A DNA stretch of 64,000 bases, from positions 4,229,501 through 4,293,500 of the forward strand of contig CAMQGK010000299.1 in assembly GCA_947000775.1 (NCBI GenBank), read 5' to 3'. The stretch's first letter is position 1, and each line of letters begins with the position of its first letter. This document shows, in pieces, positions 49,367 through 64,000 of this stretch. The position numbers and the translations under genes are program-made. Origin of the DNA: Pterois miles. Taxonomy: Eukaryota; Chordata; Actinopteri; Perciformes; Scorpaenidae. The notes below the pieces were generated by a model. The model was not told the DNA's origin and did no database searches. It saw only the letters and a list, made by a program, of their open reading frames with translations.

Positions 49367-49870
49367 TCTTAAAGCTGAAGTAGAGATTGGAGCAAATATG
49401 ATTTAAAAACGTTATTTTCAATAAAACAGTCACTATATCCTGACAGTAGTGCATGAGACAGGTAATGTGAAAAAATCATGTTCCTCTGTGTCCTCTGGTG
49501 CTCCTAAGTAGGAATAAACAGTCAGAGCTGATCTGGAGTCAGCCATCCAGCTTTCATCTATGAAAGTCGGCTGTCAATCATTCGCAGACTCTGACCAAAC
49601 ATTCAAAGTCAGCAGCACTAATCAAATATGAATCAATATTCTGTTCAGTCAATTGTTTAGCTATAAATTGAGAAATTTTACTCCGGCTAGCGGGCGGTGC
49701 TTCGAATTTCCTCAACTGATCTCAACATGGCCGCTTTGTTTTAGTTTGTGTCTGCACTCAGGCACAGTGTAGATTACGGGGTTGTGTAAGTGAATGTAAA
49801 GAGGGAAGCTGTGATTGACAGCTGGGCAAGTGTGTGCATTTGAGTGTATGAGTGAGTAGCTTGCTTTGGT
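49367..49870. mobile_element. Family R2, copy 3, internally rearranged
   Basis: The first ~185 bases (49367-49552) are the 3' end of the family in inverted orientation: 'cttaaagctgaagtagag', 'ttggagcaaatatgattta' and 'cagagctgatctggag' are reverse complements of text near 44590, 44580 and 44435. The next part (about 49562-49850) is in direct orientation, with 'ggctgtcaatcattcgcag', 'gctagcgggcggtgctt', 'ctgatctcaacatggccgc' and 'gtgattgacagctg'. The copy is therefore a head-to-head chimera. Confidence 0.68.
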
Positions 49871-51960
49871 GTCCCAGTGTGATGATTAATTACAGTGTGT
49901 AGACAGGCGTGTTTTAAAAAGTGTGAAATGGATTTACACACCACTATTTTTTTTTACTAATGAACAGTGACTTAAATGATTTAAACTGACACTGTGACAA
50001 TATAAACACACGTCTGACTCCTATAATCAAAATGCACCAGCAACCTTCTTTTCATTACACTAAAAGAAGCTGTTTAATCAGTTGAGTTGTAAATTGATAC
50101 AATAATTTCCTGCATTTCCATCTTCTTTCAGTTAAGACAGTGGAACTATTCTTTTACTTTTGTGTTCATGTTGCATTCAGGCCCACTTGAACAAACTGCA
50201 TTAAGTCTATGAGCCTTTCCCCTTCCCAAAATGAGCAAACCCACCAAACAAAGGGCCACCATTGTGGATAAATACTGCTTTTGTTTTACCCATTTGAACC
50301 TGAGGTTTCCCTTAACGCTAAGGAGAGCGTGTTCGCCCTTTTTCTCCTTTCAGATGCTTTGGCGCTGAATAGCACAGACCACTGCCAAATGGGAAAACGA
50401 CTACACAGGCAGAAAAAAAGACCAAAATCAATCAGGAAGTGGCTGCTTTTCAGCTGTGCCAGAGGAGCCGGGCAACTTCCTGGTCTTGTTGCCAAGGTGA
50501 CTAGAAGCTCAGCCAGCTGGTGCAGCGGGCAGCAGTTGGGTTTGATGGGAAGGGAGGGGGGATGACGGTTGGGGTATTGGACAGTAGGCGGAAAGCTAGT
50601 GGGTGAGGGTGAGGCAGTTTAAATGTAAACACTTCAAACTGCTTTCATATGGACCATCACAATGTGGAGTTTCTACTCTGTTTATTGCAAACAGTCACCT
50701 AATCCCTCCAATTACTCCCAGTTTCTACTATAATGGTTTGTTCACACAATTGTTTGTATAATCTATAACTTTTTTATGGCAGACAAATGCAGACATTATC
50801 TGAAAATCTTTGGAAATAATCACAAACTCTGAGCAACAGAAGCAGATGTCATGTAAAAAGTGACTCTGGCATATACTGAGCAAACTTAAACTTTACTAAT
50901 ATCAATAATGAAAAATTATAATAACTAATAACACCTCAAATGAGATGTCAGTCATGGAATTGGTTCAGTCAAATATGACAATATGACATGCGATGAAGGA
51001 AAAAAAAAACACAAAACAACATAATTGTGTCTTGGTTCTTATTGCATGATGGGAAATTTTGAGCCCCAAAACCGATTTTTTGCAACCATATTTTTTTGAG
51101 TGAGTCCATGGGTTATGGAGCAGAAATTTGAGTAAAACTGGGTGCCAGAGGTTATTATAATGCACTTATGGAAAAGCAAAGATGCAAATACATTTATTTC
51201 TCAAATTCGTTTTTGCATGTTAATATTTTCTCTATCAAGTATTATGCTCAAAAAAATGTCCCAGATTGCATGCTATTCACTGTGGTAAATGCTTTGTGAA
51301 AATTTGTGTCACTGATAAAAGTTTCACATCTCTGAATCTAAACTTGCAGCATTAGTGAGTCTGCCTCTGGTCTAAAACTCCACTTTTACAGACATGGGAC
51401 TGGGGGCTGGCTGGGTAGGTGGGTGTTAAGGGGGATCAGGGGACTAGACTGGCGGAGATAGGTAAACACAGCTGGGGACACACAGCGCTGGTGGGTCTGT
51501 GGCTCAACGGCCCCCTTCACACATTTATCAGTGTGTTTGCTCAGGGGATGTGCTCTAATCTTCACACGCTGGTCTCCGTGCGGAGCCCTCCCAGAGGCCT
51601 ACAGGCTGGGATGAAAGTGACCCCTGTCCATGGCCACAGCCTTGCTAATTCCTCCATGGTTAAACTTGAATGTTCTGCTCTTTATAAAGGCCAATAAAGG
51701 TCATCTATGGATCTGTCTGTGTGTGGTTGAATCCCTCAGTGGGTGGGATGGCCCTGGTAAAATATACTAAATTCTTGATCATAATCTGGCCATTTTTCTA
51801 AGCATGCCTCCTACATATAAATAGACCATTGTTGAGACGTGTCAGAGTTTACAGGGCCCCCAAAAGTCATCTGTGACATATATAATATGCAATATTTCTG
51901 CATGCTTTCATTATTTTTACTTATCAGGAGTCACAATCTCAGTCAATCAGAGGGAACTGC
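49871..51960. other. Intergenic DNA, no feature recognised
   Basis: I see no gene, RNA or repeat family that I can support. Frames at 50281-50565 and 51419-51697 carry no recognisable motif. Confidence 0.4.
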
Positions 51961-51974
51961 AAATGAGCTACATT

Positions 51975-51982
51975 AATATCTG

Positions 51983-52025
<43 letters not shown>

Positions 52026-52080
52026 CTCTCTCTCTCTCTATGTATCTATTTATCGATCTAACTATCTATCTCTATCTATC

Positions 52081-52111
<31 letters not shown>

Positions 52112-52112
52112 G
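51975..52112 (+). repeat. (TATC)n tetranucleotide microsatellite, interrupted
   Basis: Long tandem TATC/ATCT units are broken by a short (TC)n run near 52022-52038 and by point variants, then continue to 52112. Apparent Tyr-Leu-Ser-Ile frames here are meaningless. Confidence 0.95.
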
Positions 52113-53088
52113 TCAAAAGCTTTTCATTTGCACTTGTGTCAGTTTTGAGTTTTGGATAAAACTTTGATTATAGAGCACCATCTGCTGGCGATGACTTAGT
52201 GATGTCGATCCTTGTTAGTATGATATCTTTTTAACAATGTGAGAAGTTCCTCCGTAAATAAAACCAGAAAGAAGCATGAAAACCATCTACAAACACGTGT
52301 TCAATAGTTTCCCCTTTTCAATCACAATAAAAATGCATCTATTGATAACAGCTGCGAAGAGCTTGCAAGTATTAGCTTTAGTGGAGTAGTAAGTGTGCAC
52401 AATCTTAAAGCTAAACTCATTGAGTCTCATTGGAATTATACTGTATAATTATGAGGTAACAGAGACATGGAGGTAATTTATTTTCTATTTAAATATATCC
52501 ACCTGTATTTACATATGGCAGTAGTAATATGTTCAAGATGATTTCTAATAAAACATTAGTGCACTTTCTATCAGATATAGAAACCCCATCAACAGTAAGT
52601 ATACATTAACTTAAAAATAGTTCATTGAGACATATGGTTTATGCTAAGTCTATTTTAAATATTAGGTATTGATCTGATAACCATATCAAACCCTCAGTGA
52701 GAATTTTAACATTATATTTAACATTTATTATAATTATATAATTCACCATTTACATTCCAGAGTTGGTTTAAGGTATTTATGTTATTCACAAACCAATCAG
52801 GCAGGTAAATCTGTTCATTCACATGGGAGCATCATCATTATAGTAAATCAGAGTGGAACTTTTTACGCATTTGCATAATCAATGGCATTAGCATTCATTT
52901 TCTGTTCACTTAATGTATTTTTCCTCGTAAAGAAAAGCTTATCCTAGGTGGCAGGCAGCAGTTTGTCTACTACACTGGCTGTATACATGTATAAGAAAGC
53001 TTTGGTGTGTTTTATTGTCAGATGTCAGATCGATGAGACGAACGTGCAGAAACGTCCTTCTCGGCTTCCGTCGACGCGCGTCAGCGTT
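52113..53088. other. AT-rich intergenic DNA upstream of stub1
   Basis: The segment is AT-rich and has no coding or RNA feature that I can support. Confidence 0.4.
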
Positions 53089-53096
53089 TGACGTCA
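53089..53096. promoter_or_regulatory. CRE palindrome upstream of stub1
   Basis: TGACGTCA is the full palindromic CREB/ATF site. It lies in a CpG-rich stretch (about 53030-53110) that stands out from AT-rich surroundings. A TATA-like ATATAAAAG is at 53161-53169, and 'ctataag' followed by GTAAGT at 53203 could be the donor of an untranslated first exon. The link to stub1, whose ATG is about 1 kb downstream, is inference. Confidence 0.4.
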
Positions 53097-54117
53097 GCAT
53101 AACAACAACCTGTCATGACAGCTCGTATGGGGGAAAAAACATCGATAAAGAAATCAAACCATATAAAAGCCATTTCACCTGGATGTAAGATTCCTTCTAT
53201 AAGGTAAGTCGTGGAAACCGTGGGTCTCAGAAACTAACCCTAACTTGTCAGGAAGTAGCAAAAAATAGAAGGCAGTAGACTGTGTAGCAAACAAGCTAAC
53301 CTAGCTTCAGCTAATTTCTGTTTTCTGAGGTTGCTTAGCGGTATTGAGATAAAAGTGAGATAAATGCCAGGACTTTTTCACGCCCATAATACCTATAGTA
53401 TACAGCTGCTGATTAATTTAGTCATTGCAGGTATTAAAGCCCAGTGGGCAGAACTGTCCTCTTATTAGCCAAACGCCCGGCGTAAATCGAGAACATACAT
53501 AGCTTACTATGCTAATTTAGCTAGCTAGCTAACCTCTAGCTAAGCACCGATCTCTTCTTTGCTGTTAACAGTTAACTAAAGTTAACGAAATTGTCACCAT
53601 GTCTTTATGCTTGCTACTACGACAACTCTATCTCAAATGTTAGTGAGCCAAACGTTAATAAAATGTCAACGCTATATGTATAAAACCTCTAACTACCATT
53701 GTATACCAGCGGTGTAACGTTGCAGCTTAATAGCCTTGCACTAACGGTAAGGACCGTGAGTGTATGATGGTTAGCTAGCTATGCCCCTCATTTAGTCACC
53801 CCAGATGCTCGTCGCATGAATAGTTAATTCGCCGGCAGTCTAGCCACCTCGCTGTGTTTTTGAGCTGTGTGCAAAGTCAGCAAATTAAACGGATGCCTTT
53901 TTCGGTGGTGTCAAGGACTGCGCTGAATTCCCCCAAGACGCGCACTGCAGGTGCATTGCAGTAAATGTTGACTTTAACTTTACATGCACTGTCTGATCTA
54001 GCGTGTGAGATCCAGGAGAGACAGGGCATTCTTGGACCTGTCAGTTAGCCAGCCGAAGAGACGGGGAACAGGATAGGGAAGCAGGGCGAGGCGGGCCCCG
54101 CGGAGCCGGTGGAGAAG

Positions 54118-58570
<4,453 letters not shown>

Positions 58571-60470
58571 AGGGACCTCCCATTTTTCCATCATACCCCC
58601 AATAATCCACACAAAGCCTGTACAACACAAGACTGTAGAGAACAGATCACCCCTTGCCTGGATAAGTACTTTACACAAGCGGGAAAAGCCACACTATATG
58701 GACTACCAAATGGGAGCCATGTATCTCGGTCTGCCTCTTCCCTCCCCACATTTTATCTTTGCTGTAAAACTCCCCGCTCTTACCTTCTGAGGCTCGGCAT
58801 TCGTGGCCTGTTGCTCCCTTTAAAACCCCCTTCATTCTGCTCTTTCTATCTTACTTCCTCTTCATTTCTGTCATGCTGTATCAAGTCTCTCCCTTCCTTA
58901 CTCAAAATAAGGGGCCACGTTCTCAGGTCTCTCTTTGCTCCCTCTCTACTCTGCCTCTCTTTTTCTCTGAGTGCCACAATCCTTGGAAAGCATCAGCATT
59001 GCACTCCAGTGTTTCACAGAAACCACCAATATTAAAAAAAAATTACACAAGGTGGTTGAATACATGAAGACATTGGCCTTTTATTTGGCATTTACTCCAG
59101 TATTTCTTAGTCATTTTTTCATTACACATTGGAGCCCACTTCTTAATGTATGTTAGCTGAAGTGGTACCTAAAATGCCAAAAACTTGTTCTCAACAAGGG
59201 TGTCTGCCAGTTTGTATGCAAGTTTTACATGATGTTAATATGATGAAAAATAGTCGTAGAAAAATCAAGTCCCTTCTGCACCTCCAGGTGGTGCTCCAAA
59301 CAAACCCGCCCATGTCACCATACTGTAAGATTTTGAATAGCTTTTTAGTTGTTGTTTTTTTTTCTTTGCATATCAATCACACCCCATTTCAGACAATTTA
59401 AATAAGTTGAATGTATGCATAATATACTCTTTAGGTTTAGGCTTGACCTACAGTAATTCAAAATGTTTTTTATCTGGACAATACAAGGATTTTCATGAAA
59501 AGCGGCCTTGAACTGGATGCAGAAAATGAATGGAAATGACCGCTGCATACAAAAAAAAAAGTTTTCACATTGCTGGATATTAATTGAAGATGTTTGAATA
59601 TTGATAGAGGGTGTCAGCTGCTTGAGTTGATGCTAAAAAAAATGCTTTGGAGAATGGTCTGTGCTGTTTGTGTCGTTCATAGAAACAAAAAAATGTGCTT
59701 GGACGTTGTGTTTGGCTCGTGCTGTTTGCCTGGAATGGCAGTGGATGCTTACATCACGCATGAAGTGAATTTTCTTTTCCTTTGCAAAAGCAAGAGGACA
59801 GTTGTTCTCACCTTTTTGCTGTTCATTTTTATGGACAATGGTTGCAACAGCTTATGTGAACCAATCATCAGTGTGAAACTGAGCTTAAGTTGTCGTGTTA
59901 CAGGGATTTGAGGTTCGCTAGCATCACTGTACCAACCTCCGTATTAGGAATGCTGGAAAAGTTACAACCATCTTATCTCCTCCATTACCTCGGTCCAAGT
60001 TTCTGGGTGGTGGTTAGCTAGCATTCTCCCTGAGAAACATTTTCATTTCAGCGCTGTTAGTTTACAGGTTTTCCAGCCGAATGTGTGTCCGTGGTGAACT
60101 AGGCCTGTCGGAGGTTCATGTCGGGGTGCAGGCAGTGTAAATAATTTGCTTGTGTATCTCAGATTTTATTTCTTGACAAAATAGGTTTCTTTTCTTTCCC
60201 TGAGAAATCCTAGAGCTTGAGAAACTGTATTAAATGTAGATATGTTGATAACATAAATGCCTGGTTCAGTTTTCATTTGTCCCCATTAAACCATGAACTT
60301 TGAGTTTGTTGTTTTCGTGACACTAGATTATCATTAGAGAGATACCAAGTATGATGACGTCTGTACTGCTGCTCATTAGAAACCCCTGAAAAGGAATCAA
60401 GTGGTTTTCCAACAGCTTTGCAGTACAGGCTGTGGCATGAGCCCTACAATAAATGCTAATTTGGTGAAGT
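58571..60470 (+). other. stub1: stub1 3' untranslated region (probable extent)
   Basis: Non-coding DNA follows the stub1 stop, with pyrimidine-rich stretches at about 58780-58960. The first clean AATAAA on the plus strand is at 60448-60453, which would give a 3'UTR of about 1.9 kb. Earlier non-canonical signals may be used instead. Short frames inside it are not conserved in any way that I can see. Confidence 0.45.
60448..60453 (+). terminator. Candidate polyadenylation signal of stub1
   Basis: AATAAA is followed by T-rich DNA ('atttgtttttttgac') at about 60474-60488, a reasonable downstream element. Usage is unproven. Confidence 0.45.
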
Positions 60471-61333
60471 TAATATTTGTTTTTTTGACTTGATCTCTAT
60501 TTTTGAGTCTGCTAACTGTTTTTGGGTCAGTTTTCATAAGGATTGTTTCACATTTCTTTTTCTTCCTGCCTTATTATATATATTCAATCGTTACCAATGA
60601 CCGATATTCATACAGCAACTGTCTACCCTCTTAAGACTAATTTACTGTAAGCTGCCATGTGTTTTCTTGAAAACATATACTGTACATTCTGACTGTAAGA
60701 TCTTCACAAAAGCAAACTTGACATTTGTATCAGAGCTCGACTGATGATATTTCAGTATTGGTTTACATCTCAATAAGTAAGTAACAGGAGTATAAAATAT
60801 ACAGTAGTTTTCCCAAGGGAAAGTAGTTTGTCTTGGTCACACTTCTGAAAAAAACAATGTTTTTCCCATTTATGTTAAAGTATCAGCTGATATGTCATTA
60901 TAGAGTTTTTAAATAAGTGTCAATATATTAATATTGGCCTTTAAAATCCAGGACCAGTCAGGCTGAAAGAGAATAAAGCGGTTGGAACCTAGAAAATCAG
61001 TTGAAAACTTTTTCAAGGTTAAACAATTGCTGTTTATTGCAGATGTTTCTATTATTTTATCTACTCTGCCATGATGACACTGTCAAGTTACACTGTTATT
61101 GCCCAGAGATATGGCAAATGCAGATATTAAAGGTGAAACATGCTCATGATATCATGGGCCTATTTACAGGGTCAGTATTGACAATAAGTCTCATTGTCCC
61201 TTCTGACTGCTAAATAGGCAAAGACTGTCTTTCAGGGACTATTTCTTCAGTAGAAAGAAACTTATTTTTCAACAACTACACAAACTGCCACAGCTCTGAC
61301 ATCTGCTATGAAAAACTGTTCTCCTTGATGTGC
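60471..61333. other. Intergenic DNA between stub1 and the pentraxin
   Basis: This is AT-rich DNA. Text near 60733-60770 ('gagctcgactgatgatattt') and 60885-60940 loosely resembles an old teleost inverted-repeat element, but the match is too weak to define. No gene is seen. Confidence 0.35.

Positions 61334-61381
<48 letters not shown>
61334..61381 (+). repeat. (CA)n microsatellite upstream of the pentraxin
   Basis: About 24 CA units, ending roughly 200 bases before the pentraxin start codon. Confidence 0.95.
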
Positions 61382-61385
<4 letters not shown>

Positions 61386-61578
61386 AAATGGTGTGTGTTT
61401 GCATCAGTCACATGTAATAGAGCAGTGCCATCCAGCCCTCACACACCAGGCCTATTGTCAGAGCATCCGCTGAAGCGCTGACGTCATGGCCTGTGCTAGG
61501 AGGGAAGAGGACTGGGCACGGGGGCATTAGCAAGTGGGACTGAGTTAGCAACGTCGAGAAAAACAACACAACATCAAA

Positions 61579-62528
61579 ATGGTAAGAAATGCTGTTTCCT
61601 TTTGTAATTTTTCCCATAATTTGGTCTCTGATGTAACTTGTGTGTTCAGAGATGGATAGGACTTCATGTTTGGATATTAATGGATGTCGTGTGTGTTTGA
61701 AGAGTGTCAACACTGTGAGGTTTGCTGTGGTTGTACTTGGTGTCTTTGGATGGTCTCTGACACTATCTTCAGCTACCCAAGGTATGAATTTAACATGATT
61801 TCTTCAAATGAAAAAAAATGGTCATTTTACTGCATCTTCAGATGTATACCATATTATGTTGTCTAAACACTGAGGTTTGGTGTCTTATTATTATTATTAT
61901 TGTCTGTCTTTCTCCAGTGGGTCTGAGCGACAAAGTCCTGGTGTTCCCCTATGAGACAGACTTCAGCTTCGTGGCCCTGATCCCTCAGAAGGAGATGGGA
62001 CTGAGGGCCTTCACTCTCTGCATGCGTGTGGCCACCGAGCTGCCGGAAGACCGTCAGATCATCCTGTTCGCCTACCGCACACCCGACTATGACGAGCTCA
62101 ATGTGTGGCGCGAGAGGGACGGACGCATCTCCTTCTACATGAGCGGCGACGGCTCCTTCTTTCACCTGCCGCCCCTCACCACCTTCCGCACCAGCCTCTG
62201 CCTCACCTGGGAGTCTCGCACGGGCCTCGCTGCTTTCTGGGTGGAAGGGAAGCGCAGCACCTACCAGGTCTACAAACCGGGGCACACCATCCGTCCAAAG
62301 GGCACCGTCCTCCTGGGGCAGGACCAGGACAAACACCTGGGGGGCTTAGAGGCCGTGCAGAGCTTCGTAGGGGAGGTGACCGATCTGAATATGTGGGACT
62401 TTGTGCTCTCCAGGAGCATGATCCAGGCCTGGCACTACGGGCACAAGGTCCCTAAAGGTAACATCTTTGACTGGGGCACAATGGAGTACGAGCTGTACGG
62501 GAACGTGATGGTGGTTGATGATGACTGA
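61579..62528 (+). CDS. Short pentraxin (C-reactive protein / serum amyloid P type)
   Basis: Three coding segments give 230 residues: 61579-61581 (the ATG alone), 61703-61781 and 61918-62528. The second exon supplies a signal peptide (SVNTVRFAVVVLGVFGWSL, then a likely cut near SSATQ). The rest is one pentraxin domain. It has Cys62 (FTLCMRVATEL) and Cys122 (SLCLTWES) for the conserved disulphide, an ILFAYRT strand, LGQDQD with Asp163-Gln164-Asp165 and Glu172/Gln175 as the second calcium site, and NMWDFVLS near the end. The HxCxSTWxS family signature reads SLCLTWES, so its first His is Ser. The first-site Asp-Asn pair appears as Tyr85-Asp86. Short pentraxins form pentamers that bind phosphocholine or related ligands with calcium and activate complement. 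Length matches CRP/SAP. Teleosts have many such genes, so CRP versus SAP cannot be decided and no symbol is given. The ATG-only exon is inferred. Confidence 0.88.
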
Positions 62529-62674
62529 CTCGGAGTGGAGTCGAATGCAGAAAGGGATGAGGCTTTAGAGATCTGTGTGAGACTGATACCGGTTTTCTTT
62601 CTTAGATTCAGTGTCGTTTTATTTTAGGGCCCTTCAACTCTTCGTCCATAAAATCCACAAGCAGTGCGCAACTC

Positions 62675-63475
62675 CCAGGTCTGAGAGGTGAAGCCAATGC
62701 AAAAACTTCCATTCTTCCTAATAACCAGCAGGAGGCGACTCCTCTTGTCGCAAAAAGAAGTCTGATTGTGTAGAAGTCTATGAGAAAATGACTCTACTTC
62801 TCACTTGATTTATTACCTCAATTAACATTGTAAACATGAGTTTATGGCCTCAATCACTAGTTTCAAGTTTTCCTCAATACAGCATGATGTTCAGTTAGTA
62901 AAGTATAGTCCCATTTAGAGTCAAATAGACCATAAAGCAGGTTATGCTCTAGGGCGTGGCTATCTTGTGATTGACAGGTCGCTACCACAGTATTTTCCAG
63001 TCTGGGAGTTGTCTGTGTTTTCGTCTTACAACTTTAACCCTTTCACAGTGTGTTTTCAGCTCATGAAAGTTAATTGTAATGTTTTGATCGCCAGAAAATG
63101 TCTTATTCAGCGTTGAGTTGTGCTTAATGCCACCCTCTTTTTTCTGGTTTTAAATAACCAAGAGTGCAACAGCCAAAATGGGTTGTGTCTTGAGTTTGTG
63201 TCTAGATTGTAAGCTGTTAATTGCAAAATCTGATCTGAAATCTGCAAAAACTCGTTGCCCGACAACCTGTCTTAACCTTAACTGTTCAAGATTAATAAAG
63301 TTAGGCGCTGACCTTGAATAAGAAATGTTGTCGGGCAGCGAAGAGTGAGAAACTTTGCAAGTTTTTTCCAGATTTCGCAATTTGCGGGTTGACTTCTAGA
63401 CAAAATGCCGAACTTTAGGGTTCAAAATGTCAGTCCACAAACCAACGGTGACTATGTCCACTTCTTATATAGCCT
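62675..63475 (+). repeat. Dispersed repeat family R1, copy 3 (longest), with nested insertion
   Basis: It shares 'aaaaagaagtctgattgtgt'-type, 'catgagtttatggcctc', 'tcctcaatacagcatgatg' and 'cttgtgattgacagg' with copies at 12660 and 47060, in the same orientation. It ends 'gtccacttcttatatagcc'. It is split near its 3' end by the palindromic insertion at 63181-63400. It begins soon after the pentraxin stop and so may form part of its 3'UTR. Confidence 0.75.
63181..63400. mobile_element. Palindromic insertion nested in R1 copy 3
   Basis: About 220 bases absent from the other R1 copies are bounded by CAAAATG at 63174-63180 and 63401-63407, which looks like a target duplication. Inside, TCTAGA occurs at 63201 and 63395. 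The arms are inverted, for example 'gttgcccgacaac' at 63254-63266 against 'gttgtcgggcagc' at 63327-63339, and 'gaaatctgcaaaaact' against 'agttttttccagatttc'. The loop contains AATAAA at 63294-63299. Confidence 0.65.
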
Positions 63476-64000
63476 GCACTCAGTGTTCACAAGTCTCTGT
63501 TTTAATAGTGCATGAAGAACCTCTTGGTTGAATATCCTCCTTCAAGTAAATCGTAACTGTTTTCAGCAGCAACAAAAGCCAATACTATGCAGAGCAACAA
63601 AGTCAGCTGTTTTACATCAGTAACCTTTTGCTTAACAGTTTAAGATCATCACTGTTCTTGTTTGCATTTTTTCAAAGTTACACTAGCCTTCGTTGTATCT
63701 CAAAGCTTCATCCTTTGGATCAGGTAAATATCAGTGTGTTGATGTGCCAGATGTATCCATAGGGTGGCACTCTGCGCTAGTTCACATCAAACACATTTGT
63801 GTCAAGTGAAGCATTATCATGTATCCGCTGATGTGATTTGGCATAGTTATGAACTGAGGTTATTATTAACGAGGCCACCAATAACTGATTAAAATATTGC
63901 TGCTATAATGTATTTATAAGCAAATTTCAACAGCCTTTAATGATATGCATTTTAAATGGACAACAGCAATGCAACTATAAGTTAGAAATTTACAGATAAA
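63476..64000. other. Terminal intergenic DNA, no feature recognised
   Basis: I see no coding or RNA feature and no repeat with another copy in this window. Confidence 0.4.

Noticed and set aside
51961..52113. Regularly spaced repeat that might suggest an array
   Set aside because: It is a tetranucleotide microsatellite without distinct spacers, and the genome is vertebrate, so it is not a CRISPR array.
54109..54117. GTG as an upstream start for stub1
   Set aside because: Vertebrate nuclear genes rarely start at GTG. The ATG at 54118 gives a normal CHIP N-terminus.
61863..62336. 157-codon antisense frame over the pentraxin exon
   Set aside because: It is a shadow of the GC-rich coding exon; no splice or family support exists.

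Overview
The window is nuclear genomic DNA from a ray-finned (teleost, probably percomorph) fish. The evidence is compact vertebrate genes with GT-AG introns, long CA/GT and tetranucleotide microsatellites, two kinds of tRNA-derived SINE, and many short inverted-repeat DNA elements whose sequences I recognise as common in percomorph genomes. There is no bacterial, viral, CRISPR or operon-like content.

Five genes can be built exon by exon with open reading frames and conserved family residues. (1) The 3' part of ift140 (+, 465-6165, 12 exons, the last ~651 residues of an IFT-A retrograde transport protein). (2) ccdc78 (+, 8638-14862, 14 coding exons, 554 residues, a coiled-coil protein of deuterosomes and multiciliated cells). 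(3) metrn (-, 33124-29581, 4 exons, 304 residues, secreted meteorin) with a GC-AG first intron. (4) stub1/CHIP (+, 54118-58570, 7 exons, 284 residues, TPR plus U-box ubiquitin ligase). (5) A short CRP/SAP-type pentraxin (+, 61579-62528, 3 coding exons, 230 residues). ift140, ccdc78, metrn and stub1 all map to human 16p13.3, so this is a conserved synteny block. From memory of the human map, only stub1 is flipped relative to its neighbours.

The layout is: 0-6 kb ift140 end; 6-8.6 kb its 3'UTR, a SINE and a retroelement tail; 8.6-14.9 kb ccdc78; 14.9-29.5 kb intergenic, rich in MITEs, SINEs and nested repeats; 29.5-33.1 kb metrn, tail-to-tail with ccdc78; 33.1-54 kb a 21-kb stretch where I see no gene, only repeats, microsatellites and a ~800-bp near-perfect fold-back element; 54.1-60.5 kb stub1 and a long 3'UTR; 61.6-62.5 kb the pentraxin; 62.7-63.5 kb another dispersed repeat with a nested palindromic insertion.

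The genes do not form one pathway. ift140 and ccdc78 are both ciliary, while metrn, stub1 and the pentraxin serve neurotrophic/metabolic signalling, protein quality control and innate recognition. I did not find an undescribed gene system. The most distinctive signals are the full-length fold-back element at 36.3-37.1 kb, repeat families present two or three times within the window (one copy rearranged head-to-head, one carrying a nested palindrome), the GC donor in metrn and the ATG-only coding exon of the pentraxin. Repeat names drawn from memory of teleost genomes are marked as such; copy matches within the window were seen directly.
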